From NCBI GenBank assembly GCA_024449915.1, contig JAMZAV010000029.1, positions 1,302,001-1,366,000 of the forward strand: a DNA stretch of 64,000 bases, written 5' to 3'. This DNA is from Sweltsa coloradensis (lineage: Eukaryota; Arthropoda; Insecta; Plecoptera; Chloroperlidae). Positions 1 through 10,449 of this stretch are shown here, piece by piece; the stretch's first letter is position 1; each line of letters starts with the position of its first letter. The position numbers and the translations under genes are program-made. The notes beneath the pieces were generated by a model that searched no databases, was not told the origin of the DNA, and saw nothing but the letters and a program-made list of their open reading frames with translations.

Positions 1-382
1 AAGCAGAAAGACCTAGCTATGCTTTTATGAAATGTGATGTTTTTAATTTAATATCAAACACGATAACATATTATTTTCAACTCAAGAATTCTACTTCCAT
101 TTTAAGTAAGTTAAGTTTTGGCCATTTTATTGTCAGTTTACCGTGCAAAATTCATTTGCCACCTACGTTGCCAGCGAGAAAACTTCCCGACATTCCGTGT
201 ACTTAGTGCTTGATGTAGAAGCGCTGGTGATTATGAAAATTATCTATTCTGCTATCTGTTTTGCATAGTTTAGTTTTGATAAAGTAGACTGGCATCCTTA
301 CAATATAACCCGGGCAGCGTGGGCACACGCACACACACACACACATAAATAATTTAATTAATTAATAAATAAATAAATGAAA

Positions 383-766
383 GGTGGCAGATAGGATGCC
401 CAAGATAATGGATGAAAGAAGGATTAAAGAAGGAAGAAGAAACCGGGGGAGGCCAAGGAATATATGGTGGTAGTAAGGGTGCCCAAGAGAATGTACGAAA
501 GAAGGATTGAAGACGGTAGAAGAATATGTGGGAGGCCAAGGAAGATATGGTGAAGTTAGGGTGCCCAAACTACAAGAAAATTCATGCAAGATGTATTAAG
601 AAGGAAGAAGAAGACGTGGGAGGCCAAGTAAGAGATTGAAGTACACCATAGCAGGAGACTTTGAGGAGATAGCTTGGAAGACGTGGGAGAGATACGATTG
701 TGGAAGGACAGAATAAGTGGGAAAAAATGGTTGCTGAACCCAAGCTGACCCAACCAGAAGCAGAAA
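383..766 (+). mobile_element. LINE reverse-transcriptase tail remnant, with internal triplication
   Basis: Read on the plus strand this encodes basic segments of the type RMPKIMDERR followed by GRPRNIWW, which resemble the C-terminal tail of many invertebrate non-LTR reverse transcriptases (RMPKR...GRPRKRW). The segment occurs three times in a row (near 395, 480 and 560), each slightly different. It ends in a tryptophan- and lysine-rich stretch like the known tail. Stops and frame changes show that it is dead. The minus-strand open frames across it are rich in Pro, Ser and Phe only because the plus strand is purine-rich. Confidence 0.7.
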
Positions 767-1246
767 ACTGCGGAAAATAGTGGTGAATGACGTTTAAAAA
801 TTATAATGATGATTTTGTTTTGTATTTAAGTGAGCAAGCAATTTTAAGTAATGTACATCATTCTTTTCGGAGGGCTTTGTGAGAGGCTGAGAAGAATCAA
901 ATTCAGGAGAACGAGGACGCATGGGAATTCCACTTGTAGCTTTGTAGAAAGTAAAAACTGGCAAACCAACAGGTTAATACATAACAAGGTTATGTACTGG
1001 CCTAAAATGATAAAAATTACAAGTTATGCGTATTTTACGTGCAGCATAAGCAATATTGTATAAAATTCTAACCCGGGCCAAAATGGAATTGATTTTGGTG
1101 ATGAGGGTGTAAGTCTTTAAATTAACAAGCGGACGTTAAATTTCAAGGATCCTCTCTCCATTAATATAATAAGTCACCAAAAATAGGGAAAACCGTACAA
1201 TTGTGGAAATGTTTACAACGAAAGACAAAAGTAATAAAACAATTTT

Positions 1247-1697
1247 TTATATCTTACTTTGGTATAATTGCGCAGTGGACTCTGAAATTGCGCCCAATAG
1301 AGAACCAAGACGGCTCCCTCTCTGTATCCGTTCTGTTGATGGATGTACCCCACCTTCAGATGGTTTTGCTTTGACCAACTGCGCGGCCGATGGCGAAACT
1401 TCAGCAATTGCTGCAGAAGATGGTGCCATTTGTGGCAACTCTTTAGATGGCGGCATACCTTCATTAAACTCACGCATAGAGGTTAGAGCTTTAGGTTCAG
1501 GTTCTCCAGCAATTGAAACAGTTGGTGACAAAGAAACTGTCGTTGGTACATGTGCCGAGGTTGGAGAAACTGTTAGTTGCAAAGGAACTGCCGTTGGTTC
1601 ATGTGCAGCTAACGGTAAATCTGTTGGTTGCGAAGGAACTGCTATAGGCACATGTGAAGCTGATGGAGAAACAATTGCTTGGGCGGGAAGGCAGTAG
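1247..1697 (-). pseudogene. Duplicated 3' end of the cysteine-motif gene
   Basis: This minus-strand frame matches the one at 3665-4108 almost residue for residue. It begins in the Pro/Ser/Thr repeat (TVSPTSAHVPTTV), passes through a GEPEPKAL segment and ends ...STAQLYQSKI then TAA. It lies in unit 1 of the tandem duplication and is cut off from the body of the gene, with only about two and a half repeat copies before unrelated DNA. It could serve as an alternative last exon, because an AAA|GTAAGA donor-like site overlaps its end. More simply, it is a non-functional by-product of the duplication. Confidence 0.65.
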
Positions 1698-2416
1698 TGT
1701 AGCCTAGCCCAGGCACAATACAGTTTCAGACGTAAGTAGCCTTGGCACTCAATCGAAATCTGAACATACTATTGTCGCCTAGCTCTAAGCTTAGGTCTAC
1801 TCATCGAAATCCTCATTAATAAGAGAGTTTGCTTTATGCCAAAACATTCGCCAACATTCGATCGTATTTAATATTTTGACGTTTCCGCCATTTGTCGTCA
1901 TCGACTGTTAACTACTAGTAGAAAAGTTACGTACTTTTATTGAAGTAGTTCCATCAATCGTCACACAGAGTCGCGCGGAACGTTAGATTCCCAACGCCAA
2001 AAACCGACTTTTTATTTAACCCAGGGCGGTATAGGGAGTTGGAGGACCTCCCCAACGAAGAAACTTCTTTATCGACTCTGGTTATGACGTAGTACCGTCC
2101 AAGATGGCGCACGCTCGTTTTTGGCGCGCAAACTGGGGGACCCATTTAATTCTTGTTTAAATTACTCAAAAAACATTTTTTTTAATAAAAAAAAGTGCAG
2201 TGACTATTAAGACATGAATAAGAATTAAAATAAAATATAAAATATTAAGTGGAATATTCCCTATTAGACGATTAACTAGGTAATACTTTGGAGAATTTTA
2301 ATAATTAACGAAAAGAGTTTAATTGGTACTTGTAGGTAAACTTTTCATGAGTTAATATGAATGAAAAGAAAGCTTGAAAATATAAAGACCGGCAACAGCG
2401 GATATCGTTCATCATC
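1698..2416. other. Single-copy sequence between the two tandem units
   Basis: No partner in the second unit and no convincing gene. It includes a short GC-richer patch (1960-2150) in AT-rich DNA. I recognise no element here. Confidence 0.5.
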
Positions 2417-2800
2417 AAGCAGAAAGACCTAGCTATGCTTTTATGAAATGTGATGTTTTTAATTTAATATCAAACACGATAACATATTATTTTAAACTCA
2501 ATAATTCTACTTCCATTTTAAGTAAGTTAAGTTTTGGCCATTTTATTGTCAGTTTACCGTGCAAAATTCATTTGCCACCTACGTTGCCAGCGTGAAAACT
2601 TCCCGACCTTCCGTGTACTTAGTGCTTGATGTAGAAACGCTGGTGATTATGAAAATTATCTATTCTGCTATCTGTTTTGCATAGTTTAGTTTTGATAAAG
2701 TAGACTGGCATCCTTACAATATAACCCGGGCAGCGTGGGCACACGCACACACATACACACACATAAATAATTTAATTAATTAATAAATAAATAAACGAAA

Positions 2801-3184
2801 GGTGGCAGATAGGATGCCCAAGATAATGGATGAAAGAAGGATTAAAGAAGGAAGAAGAAACCGGGGGAGGCCAAGGAATATATGGTGGTAGTAAGGGTGC
2901 CCAAGAGAATGTACGAAAGAAGGATTGAAGACGGTAGAAGAATATGTGGGAGACCAAGGAAGATATGGTGAAGTTAGGGTGCCCAAATTACAAGAAAATT
3001 CATGCAAGATGTATTAAGAAGGAAGAAGAAGACGTGGGAGGCCAAGTAAGAGATTGAAGTACACCATAGCAGGAGACTTTGAGGAGATAGCTTGGAAGAC
3101 GTGGGAGAGATACGATTGTGGAAGGACAGAATAAGTGGGAAAAAATGGTTGCTGAACCCAAGCTGACCCAACCAGAAGCAAAAA
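2801..3184 (+). mobile_element. LINE reverse-transcriptase tail remnant, second tandem unit
   Basis: Near-identical copy of the 383-766 remnant, carried along by the 2.4-kb duplication. It keeps the same three internal GRPRxxW segments and differs by a few substitutions, so it arrived before the duplication. Confidence 0.7.
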
Positions 3185-3664
3185 ACTGCGGAAGATAGTG
3201 GTGAATGACGTTTAAAAATTATAATGATGATTTTGTTTTGAATTTAAGTGAGCAAGCAATGTTAAGTAATGTACATCATTCTTTTTGGAGGGCTTTGTGT
3301 GAGGCTGAGTAGAATCAAATTCAGGAGAACGAGGACGCATGGGAATTCCACTTGTAGCTTCGTGGAAAGTAAAAACTGGCAAACCAACAGGTTAATACAT
3401 AGCAAGGTTATGTTCTGGCCTAAAATGATAAAAATTACAATTTACTCGTATTTTACGTGCAGCAAAAGCAATATTGTATAACATTCTAACCCGGGCCAAA
3501 ATGGAATTGATTCTGGTGATGAGGGTGTAAGTCTTTAAATTAACAAGCGGACGTTTAATTTCAAGGAACCTCTCTCCTTTAACATAATAAGTCACCAAAA
3601 AAAGGAATAACCGTACAATTGTGGAAATGTTCACAACAAAAGACAAAAGTAACAAAACAATTTT

Positions 3665-6600
3665 TTATAACTTACTTTGGTATAATTGCGCAGTGGACTC
3701 TGAAATTGCGCCCAATTGAGAACCAAGACGGCTCCCTCTCTGTATCCGTTCTGTTGATGGATGTACCCCACCTTCAGATGGTTTTGCTTTGACCAACTGC
3801 GCGGCCGATGGCGAAACTTCAGCAATTGCTGCAGCAGATGGTGCCATTTGTGGCAACTCTTCAGATGGCGGCAGACCTTGATTAAACTCACGCATAGAGG
3901 TTAGAGCTTTAGGTTCAGGTTCTCCAGCAATTGAAACAGTTGGTGACAAAGAAACTGTCGTTGGTACATGTGCCGAGGTTGGAGAAACTGTTAGTTGCAA
4001 AGGAACTGCCGTTGGGGCATGTGCACCTGATGGTGAAACTGTTGGTTGCGAAGTAACTGCAGTTGGTTCATGTGTAGCAGATGGTGGAACTGTTGGTTGC
4101 GAAGGAACTGCCGTAGGTACATGTGCAGCTGATGGTGAATCTGTTGGTTGCGTTGAAACAGCTGTAGGTACATGTGTTGCTGATGGTGAAACTGTTGGTT
4201 GCGAAGGAACTGCCGATTTTACATGTTTAGAATCAAATTTACGAGTTTTACAGGGGCATGGATCTGCTCGTGCAGAAGGAACTTCATTAGGTACATGTGC
4301 AGCTGATGGTGAAACTGTTGTTGCGAAGGAACTGCCGTAGGTACATGTGCAGCTGATGGTGAAACTGTTGGTTGTGAAGAAACTGCCGTAGGCACATGTG
4401 TAGCTGATGGTGAAACTGTTGGTTGCGAAGGAACTGCCGTAGGTACATGTGTAGCTGAAGGTGAAACTGTTGGTTGCGAAGGAACTGTCGTAGGTACATG
4501 TGCAGCTGATGGTGAAACTGTTGGATGCGAAGGAACTGCCTTAGGTACATGTGCATCTGATGGTGAAACTGTTGGTTGCGAAGGAACTGCCGTAGGTACA
4601 TGTGCATCTGATTGTGAAACTGTTAATGTATGAATATTTGCTGTTTGTTTATCTGCAGAAACACATTTACGAGTAGTACAGGGACATGGAACTGTTGGTG
4701 CAGATGGAACTTCAGTTGGTATATGTGCAGCTGATGGTGAATCTGTTGTTGAATATGTTACTGCCGTTAGAACTTGTTCAGCTAATGTGCAGCTGATGGT
4801 GAATCTGTTGTTGAATATGTTACTGCCGTTAGAACTTGTTCAGCTGATGGTGAAACTGTTGGTTGCGAAGGAACTGCCGAAAGTACATGTGTAGCTGATG
4901 GTGTAACTGTGACACTTGAAGGTACTGTTCTTAGTACTTGTATTTCTGACTGTGTTACTTTTGCAGATGAAGGATGATCTTTGGCTATTTGTGCATCTGA
5001 AGGGGAAACTTCGTGATGAGACATTTCATCGTCAAGTCGAATATCTTGGTCGGTTATTTCTTTTTGCTCTTCATCTGATTTTGACATGTGTTCTTCAATT
5101 GTTTGTTTTTGCAAAAATTCACGGTCCTTTGATTTTGTTATTTCATAATCATGCCCTAACAAGGTCCTGCCAACGCTATCTGCCATTTCTTGAGGTGCAC
5201 CAGTTGTTAGTGCAGTTGCGGCTGATGTTGTAAATTGTTGGTAGTCTGCTGAAAGTTCTAAACCACCAGCGGTCGATGGCAGTAAAGTGAATTGAATGTT
5301 CTCTTGAACGACTACTTTCTCTAGACTTGTAAAAGGCTTCATCATCAGTTTCTGCTATATCGGCTTCTTCTTGTTCTGTAAAAGATTTCGCTTCAGGTTC
5401 ACCAGCAGTTGATGGAGTTATCTTTAATATACCGTGCGATGATGTTAATCCTATGACTAAATTTTCCACAGATTGTTTAATACTTCTTTTCGAAGGCATT
5501 TCTTCAAGCAAACTTTCTCCTGCATTCTTGAGCTTTGACATCATCTCCTCAGACAATATCCGTTGTTCTGTGGTTAATTTAGATAAATTATCGTCTTCAA
5601 AATCTGACTCAGCTGTAAGATAGGCTTCGTCTTCTGAAGGTGGTACTAAGTCCCCATAGTCGATTCCTTCTTCAGAATATGCTTCACCTGCCTCTATTTC
5701 TTCGCTTTTCAAACCTTCTCTAAGCTCGCCTCTTTCATCTTCTGTAATGTCTTTAAGACCTCCAGCATCTTCACTAGCTATAATTTCTCCATCTTTTCCA
5801 ATTTCTATAGCTTTTTCTATTGTTTCTATAGAGGCTAAACTGGTGCTATAATCCGTGGTTGATATCTGCTGCTCGGTGGATTGCTCAGTATCCCCAGTTA
5901 GTTGACCTTGAAAACTGGACTGTGTGACATTCAACTTGTTGCTGGAGCTTTCAATTAGGGGCTGCTCTCCTAATATTTCGTCCTTATAGCTGCAAAGACA
6001 AACATCTTCGCAAGTGCATGTCTTTTTTTCTTCCTGTTCATCAACGGGCACAACGAGCGTTTCCATCGGTTCGCCGTTTATCTTCCCCACACAGATACAT
6101 ATGTCACAAGTGCAAACTTTCTTTTCTGATTTAACACTAGGCCTCTTGTCGTCAGCACTCTCATCTTTTCCACTTTCGTCTCTCACTATGGCTTCTCCTA
6201 ATTTTTCAATTTCTCCAGCTTCTCTTTTCTTTTCTTTTCTATGTTTTCTCCACCTTCGCGTTCTACACCATCTATAATTTTCCCTATAAGAGCTTGTACT
6301 ACTTCTTTCCCACTTTCACTCTCGGCATATTCTAATAATTTTCCAATTTTTCCAGCTTCTCTTCTCTTTTCTTTGTCTACGACATCTCCACCTTCGCTGA
6401 GCGTTTCAATCGGTTTGTCTTCCATCTTCCCTACACAGGTACATATGTCGCAAGTGCAAACCTTTTGTTCAGATTCAACTGTAGGCCTCTTCTCGTCAGC
6501 GCTCTCATCTTTTCCACTTTCTTCACTCACTACGGCTTCTCCTAATTTTTCAATTTCTCCAGCTTCTCTTCTCTTTTCTTTGTCTATTATTTGTCCACCT

Positions 6601-6892
6601 TCGCTGAGCGTTTCAATCGGTTCGTCTTCCATCTTCCCTACACAGGTACAAATGTCACAAGTGCAAACCTTTTGTTCTGATTCAACACTAGCCTCTTCTC
6701 GTCAGCGCTCTCATCATTTCCTTTTTCTTCACTCACTACAGCTTCTCCTAATTTTTCAATTTCTCCAGCTTCTCTTTTCTTTTCTTCGTCTCTGACTTCT
6801 CCACCTTCGCTTTCTACACCATCTATTATTTTCCCTATTAGACCTTGTACTAATTCTTTTTCATCTTCAATCTCGGTAGGTTCTACTACTTT
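3665..6892 (-). pseudogene. Frame-broken 3' exon of the cysteine-motif protein gene
   Basis: This is the continuation, in minus orientation, of the exon starting at 7854. The order is: acidic repeats (REAGEIEKLGEAVVS) alternating with VCTCDICTCVGK cysteine clusters (6890-6050); a segment with KTCTCEDVCLCSYKD and GEQPLIESSSNKL (6050-5850); a long acidic stretch (5800-5350); and a 17-residue repeat of the form TVSPSAAHVPTAVPSQP (about 4960-4010) broken by two PCPC motifs. It ends ...STAQLYQSK, then a stop. Compared with neighbouring repeat copies the frame is lost at about 6890, 6690 (one G missing), 6235 (one base missing), 5345, 4783-4844 (62-bp duplication) and 4320 (one G missing). Either the gene is decaying or the assembly has uncorrected indels. 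Function is unknown. Confidence 0.6.
4009..4960 (-). repeat. 51-bp coding minisatellite (17-residue Pro/Ser/Thr units)
   Basis: Around fifteen head-to-tail units whose plus strand reads GGTGAAACTGTTGGTTGCGA followed by AGGAACTGCCGTAGGTACATGTGCAGCTGAT-like sequence. On the minus strand each encodes TVSPSAAHVPTAVPSQP or a close variant. Two interruptions, near 4205-4290 and 4620-4720, encode cysteine-containing PCPCKTRKF and PCPCTTRKCVS. The composition suggests an extended, possibly O-glycosylated region, which is inference. A 62-bp duplication at 4783-4844 is not a multiple of three. Confidence 0.9.
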
Positions 6893-7854
6893 TCAATTTC
6901 TCCAGCTTCTCTTATCCTTTCTTTGTCTTTAGTTTCTCCACCGATGTCAACTTCTTTTTCACTTTTCCCTTCTTTTATAGCAACGTTCTCTGTCTTGACT
7001 AGTTTTAATGCGTCATCACCAAGTCCCTCTCTTGACTCACTCTTCTGCATGCCTACCGTTGGTTCTGTGACTTGCGATGCCTCTTCCAAGTCAGTTGAAG
7101 GTTTTGGCGTCGATCCATCTGTGTCTCTCCAGCAAAGAATTTCACACATTGAACCAGGCAGTGACGGTGTCTTTGGCTTCTCGGTACTGGTGTCACCATT
7201 CCAACAGAGGAGTTCACAGCCATGCTCATCAGATGCTGTCGGAGAAACGGAGAGAAGCTTTTCGTCACTACCCATTGCAGATTGTTTGGGCTTGAGAGGT
7301 TGGCTCGTTTTCACCTCTATAATCAATTTGTGTGAAGAAATACTTGGGCCCATTTTACCATCAGTCGATTTAATTCCTTCAATAATATTCTCTATGCTCA
7401 CGGTTATTATTTTCTGCAATAGTGTTGACAATATTGGTTTTACTTCCGAGACGCTGTCAGCTATTCTCATGGAAGAAACTTCTGTGCAACTTCTTACCAA
7501 ACACTCTTCGGATTCATCATCCGTTTGACCATTAATCGTTTTAATTCCTTCATTAATGTTCTCTACACTCACGGTTTTTATTTTCTGCAGTATTGTTGAC
7601 AATTTTGGTTTAACTTCCGAGACGTTGTCAGCTATACACGTGGAAGATACTTCTGTGCAACAACACTCTTCGGATTCATCATCGGATTTACCATCAGTCG
7701 TTTTAATTCCTTCATTAATGTTCTCTGCACTCACGGTTTTTATTTTTTGCAGTTTCGTTGACAATATTGGTTTAACTTCCGACACGCTGTCAGCTTTACA
7801 CGTGGAAGATACTTCTGTGTTACTTCTCAACAAACACTCTTCGGATTCATCATC
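6886..7854 (-). CDS. Third large exon of the cysteine-motif gene, open part
   Basis: A strong acceptor (TTTTCTTTAG) lies immediately upstream at 7855, and the frame opens directly with DDESEECLLRSNTEVSS. Three tandem units of about 53 residues follow, of the form TEVSSTCKADSVSEVKP...ENINEGIKTTDGKSDDESEEC. Then come two CELLCW/CEILCW-type segments and a Lys/Glu-rich tail ending REAGEIEK at a stop. That stop coincides with a probable one-base loss, since the same acidic repeats continue in the next frame. The exon enters in phase 0, matching the donor at 9700. No domain is recognised. It appears intracellular, since no signal peptide or membrane segment is visible. Confidence 0.6.
   Translation of the reverse strand, partial: DDESEECLLRSNTEVSSTCKADSVSEVKPILSTKLQKIKTVSAENINEGIKTTDGKSDDESEECCCTEVSSTCIADNVSEVKPKLSTILQKIKTVSVENINEGIKTINGQTDDESEECLVRSCTEVSSMRIADSVSEVKPILSTLLQKIITVSIENIIEGIKSTDGKMGPSISSHKLIIEVKTSQPLKPKQSAMGSDEKLLSVSPTASDEHGCELLCWNGDTSTEKPKTPSLPGSMCEILCWRDTDGSTPKPSTDLEEASQVTEPTVGMQKSESREGLGDDALKLVKTENVAIKEGKSEKEVDIGGETKDKERIREAGEIEK
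7340..7854 (-). repeat. Three tandem ~160-bp coding repeats
   Basis: The plus strand repeats ...CTCACGGTTTTTATTTTCTGC... with downstream SVSEVKP and DDESEEC coding blocks three times, near 7400, 7570 and 7740. All three are in the same frame and differ by point changes and small in-frame gaps. Confidence 0.85.
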
Positions 7855-7859
7855 CTAAA

Positions 7860-9130
7860 GAAAACAAAAAACAAGTGACACAACATTATTTTACTGACGC
7901 GTAAAATTTTTCGAATATAATCATTTATGTTGTCCTATGCTTCAATTTAAAAGAGTCTTTTTAAATGAGCGCAATGAAAGTGGTGAGGATATTAATTTTA
8001 TTCAACATTGTACAAATGATGGTTCTATAAATTTCATTTTTCGATTCACCACCTGCTCCAAATTTGACATTATATTTAGTGACCTTTAAAATCATTAAAC
8101 GTGGACGAAATACGCTCTTAAGAAAACACTCACTGAAAATACTGACAAAACTACCCATTGACCTGTTATTTTTTTAGTATAATAGTTTTGAATTATACTA
8201 ACATCAATAGGCTAACACGCCTCCATTAAATTCAAATAATTTCTTATTAAGTTTTTGCGCGCATGGATATGCGGATTTTTGTTGCCATTTTCTACTCATT
8301 CATTTAGCTAGTTTGGGCCATATATCAAAATATATTGATTATTTGATTTCTTATTGATTATGTTAATTACTTTAATGAAACCTGTGGAGTTGATGGTTCT
8401 AATTTAACTTAGAGAGCAATATTACCATAATAATACAAAATTATGGTAATTTCATGTAAAAAAAGTCTTTATAACCATTTTGGCGGATAATAATTTTAGC
8501 ACAATTTTGGAACTTAAAAAACTATCTTCTTCTGTACCACTGTTCCAAATGAGCTAAATTTGGTTTTGTTTTATTACTTGGACAATAAATAAAACACAAT
8601 TATTGTGCATTCGTTTTAAGATATATTCATAACTTTGGCTAAAATATAATATTGACTTCTATCTGAACTGTGATTAATAAAATTCATTCTTCAAAATGCG
8701 TAAAATAAGCAAAAAAATGTCCAATTATTGTCTTTGGTTAGGCCTGAGTCAAAACAAGGAAATGCAAAATTTCACAACAATCGGTCCAAAAGGAAAAAAG
8801 TTTTGTCTTTTCTACCAAAGAGTTTAAAAACAATGAAACAAACTCAAGGGGGACATGATATAAGTCCCCCCCCCAAAAAAAATATATTAATTTAATCAAT
8901 TTTTTAAGATTTCTATTGCCCACACAAACAATTGTGTTTGTAGCGCAAAAACTGTTTATTTTTGCTTTTTCAGTGGAGTGTTCCCGAAAGTTTAAAATAA
9001 TTATAAAATAAATAAAACATATTGAAAATAAAATTTACAAAAATAAAAAAAATATATTAATTATAAAATCACATTAACATAATTTTAGGCTTAAGAGTGT
9101 GCTTCCTTTGATGTCTACTGATCGCATTTA
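7860..9130. other. Intron-like AT-rich DNA
   Basis: Between the exon at 7854 and the SINE at 9134. It is AT-rich with scattered stops and one C/A homopolymer patch near 8868. I see no gene, no recognisable transposon coding and no structured RNA. Confidence 0.5.
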
Positions 9131-9133
9131 TAA

Positions 9134-9455
9134 AGGCCCCGACGCAATCGACGAGGGAGCGATAACCAACCAAAAATCGATATTTTTAATGGGAAATATA
9201 GCACTCAATGGTATGGACAGGGCGAACACCCGCGGATCAACGCCATAATCAACAAGGCAGATTCGGAACAATTTTTAATTTATTATGTGCCTCGTTGCTT
9301 GGACGGCTCCAAAGTCACCGTTTACAAATTCCGAAGAGAAGAACTGATGAACTCAAGTCCAAATCATAAGTTAAAAACTTCTGCCTATAGCGGGAATCGA
9401 ACTCTGGACCTTCTGCATTTGAAGCAGAGACGCTAACCACAAGACCAACGAAGGG
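9134..9455 (-). mobile_element. tRNA-derived SINE, family 1
   Basis: On the minus strand it starts with a tRNA-like head: an A-box-like GGTCTTGTGGTTAGCG, a stem-loop with a TTC-rich loop, and a B box GTTCGATTCCCG. A body of about 250 bp follows, shared with copies at 21565, 45485 and 55500. It is 5'-complete, but the tail is cut off near 9134. It lies in the intron between the exons at 9700 and 7854. Confidence 0.8.
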
Positions 9456-9554
9456 TTTTATGATTTTTAAGTTTTTTAACATCGTATGGGGCCTACATTT
9501 TGTTATGTAATTTGAAATGAGCATAATATGTTCTCCAGTCCAAAACAGACGTTA

Positions 9555-9645
9555 AAAAATTTCTGCTTAAAGAGGGGATCGAACTCAGCACCTTCTGCAT
9601 TGGAAGCAGAGAGCAGAGCAACCACAAGACTAACAAGGCGACTCA
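9555..9645 (-). mobile_element. SINE family 1 head fragment
   Basis: A second tRNA-like head with GATCGAACTCAGCACCTTCT read on the plus strand and the usual anticodon-arm stem. It has a short insertion in the arm and no body. Confidence 0.6.
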
Positions 9646-9699
9646 CATGATTAATTTTATCCATTTCCTTCTTTCTCTTTCCGATTGACATATACTTAC

Positions 9700-9858
9700 A
9701 TGATATTTGATGTCGCTAGTAGATTTCATTTCCATTAAGCTGTATTTAACAGGGGCTGATGCTCCATTATCTGGTTGAGCCGCTAATGCTACAAGTTTTT
9801 CCAGTTTTGATGATATACCACTCAATGGTACGAGTTTTTTTGCACAAGGCTTGCACAC
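9700..9858 (-). CDS. Small internal exon of the cysteine-motif gene
   Basis: The exon is bounded by TTGTTCATAG| on the acceptor side and CAT|GTAAGTATA on the donor side. It is 159 nt, phase 0 at both ends, and encodes 53 residues starting VCKPCAKKLVPLSG and ending STSDIKYH. It carries one further CxxC pair (CKPC). Phase agreement with the AAG|GTGAGT donor at 10450 and the acceptor at 7855 supports one transcript spanning all three exons. The fold is unknown. Confidence 0.6.
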
Positions 9859-9959
9859 CTATGAACAAAATTTAAGTTTATGAAGAATTTTCAATAAACA
9901 TGTATGCAAATGCACGGACATGAGAGAAATTCTGGATGTAGAGAAGTTAGTGACTCGAT

Positions 9960-10215
9960 GGTAAGTACATGGTTAAGATGGTTTGAACATTTGAAACTAA
10001 TGGTAGAAGAAAGGATGCCCAAGAGAATTATATCAAATTAGAATAGAAGGAAGAATAAAATTTGGGGGTGGTGAAGCAAATAATATAGCCTACACAAGGT
10101 TACAAAATGGAGAGAGCTGGAAAGATATGGATTACGTCATACGACTCTTTGAGGATAGAAAGAGGTGGAAAAATTTGATTGCAAAACCCAAGATGACCTT
10201 TCCAGAATCGAGAAA
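9960..10215 (+). mobile_element. LINE reverse-transcriptase tail remnant
   Basis: Plus-strand frames give LRWFEHLKLMVEERMPKRI followed by degenerate basic segments, matching the common non-LTR retrotransposon ending RWFGHVxRM...RMPKR. It has several stops and frame changes, so it is dead, and it sits in an intron of the minus-strand gene. Confidence 0.7.
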
Positions 10216-10449
10216 CGGCGATGACGATGAGAAATGTCAACCATCTCGCTTAAAAGAATGTTACACAACTAAAATCATCTTTGAAACCTAAATACCTACA
10301 TAATACTTAAAAACAGTGTAAAATTATTATTTGGAGAGTTATAACACCACACATTGATTTTATTTTAACGGAAACTTGTGAACCATCCATAACTTGTGCC
10401 CCATCCATACCTGAAGTAAACTCTTGGCCTAAAAGTAATGCCGACTCAC

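Larger units (their letters stand above)
1..4108. repeat. 2.4-kb tandem duplication (two units, offset about 2416-2418 bp)
   Basis: Positions 1 to about 1690 and 2417 to about 4108 are nearly the same sequence with scattered substitutions and small indels, for example in the CA microsatellite near 327 and 2742. Each unit carries the same LINE-derived tail and the same 3' end of the minus-strand cysteine-motif gene. The first unit then runs into about 720 bp (1690-2416) with no partner in the second unit. The second unit continues into the gene's 51-bp repeat array, so it looks like the one still joined to the gene. The low divergence suggests a recent event. The left edge may lie outside the window. 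Confidence 0.9.

Noticed and set aside
354..753. Minus-strand frames rich in Pro, Ser, Phe that look like a small membrane protein, repeated at 2772-3171
   Set aside because: They are the antisense of a purine-rich LINE tail whose plus strand gives GRPRxxW segments; duplication explains the repetition.
3990..4960. CRISPR-like regular repeats
   Set aside because: Units are directly adjacent 51-bp coding repeats without unique spacers, in a eukaryotic exon.
9373..9455. Possible tRNA gene (A box, B box, anticodon-like arm)
   Set aside because: Acceptor ends do not pair, and the same head with a shared body and tail recurs at 21565, 45485 and 55500, so it is a SINE.
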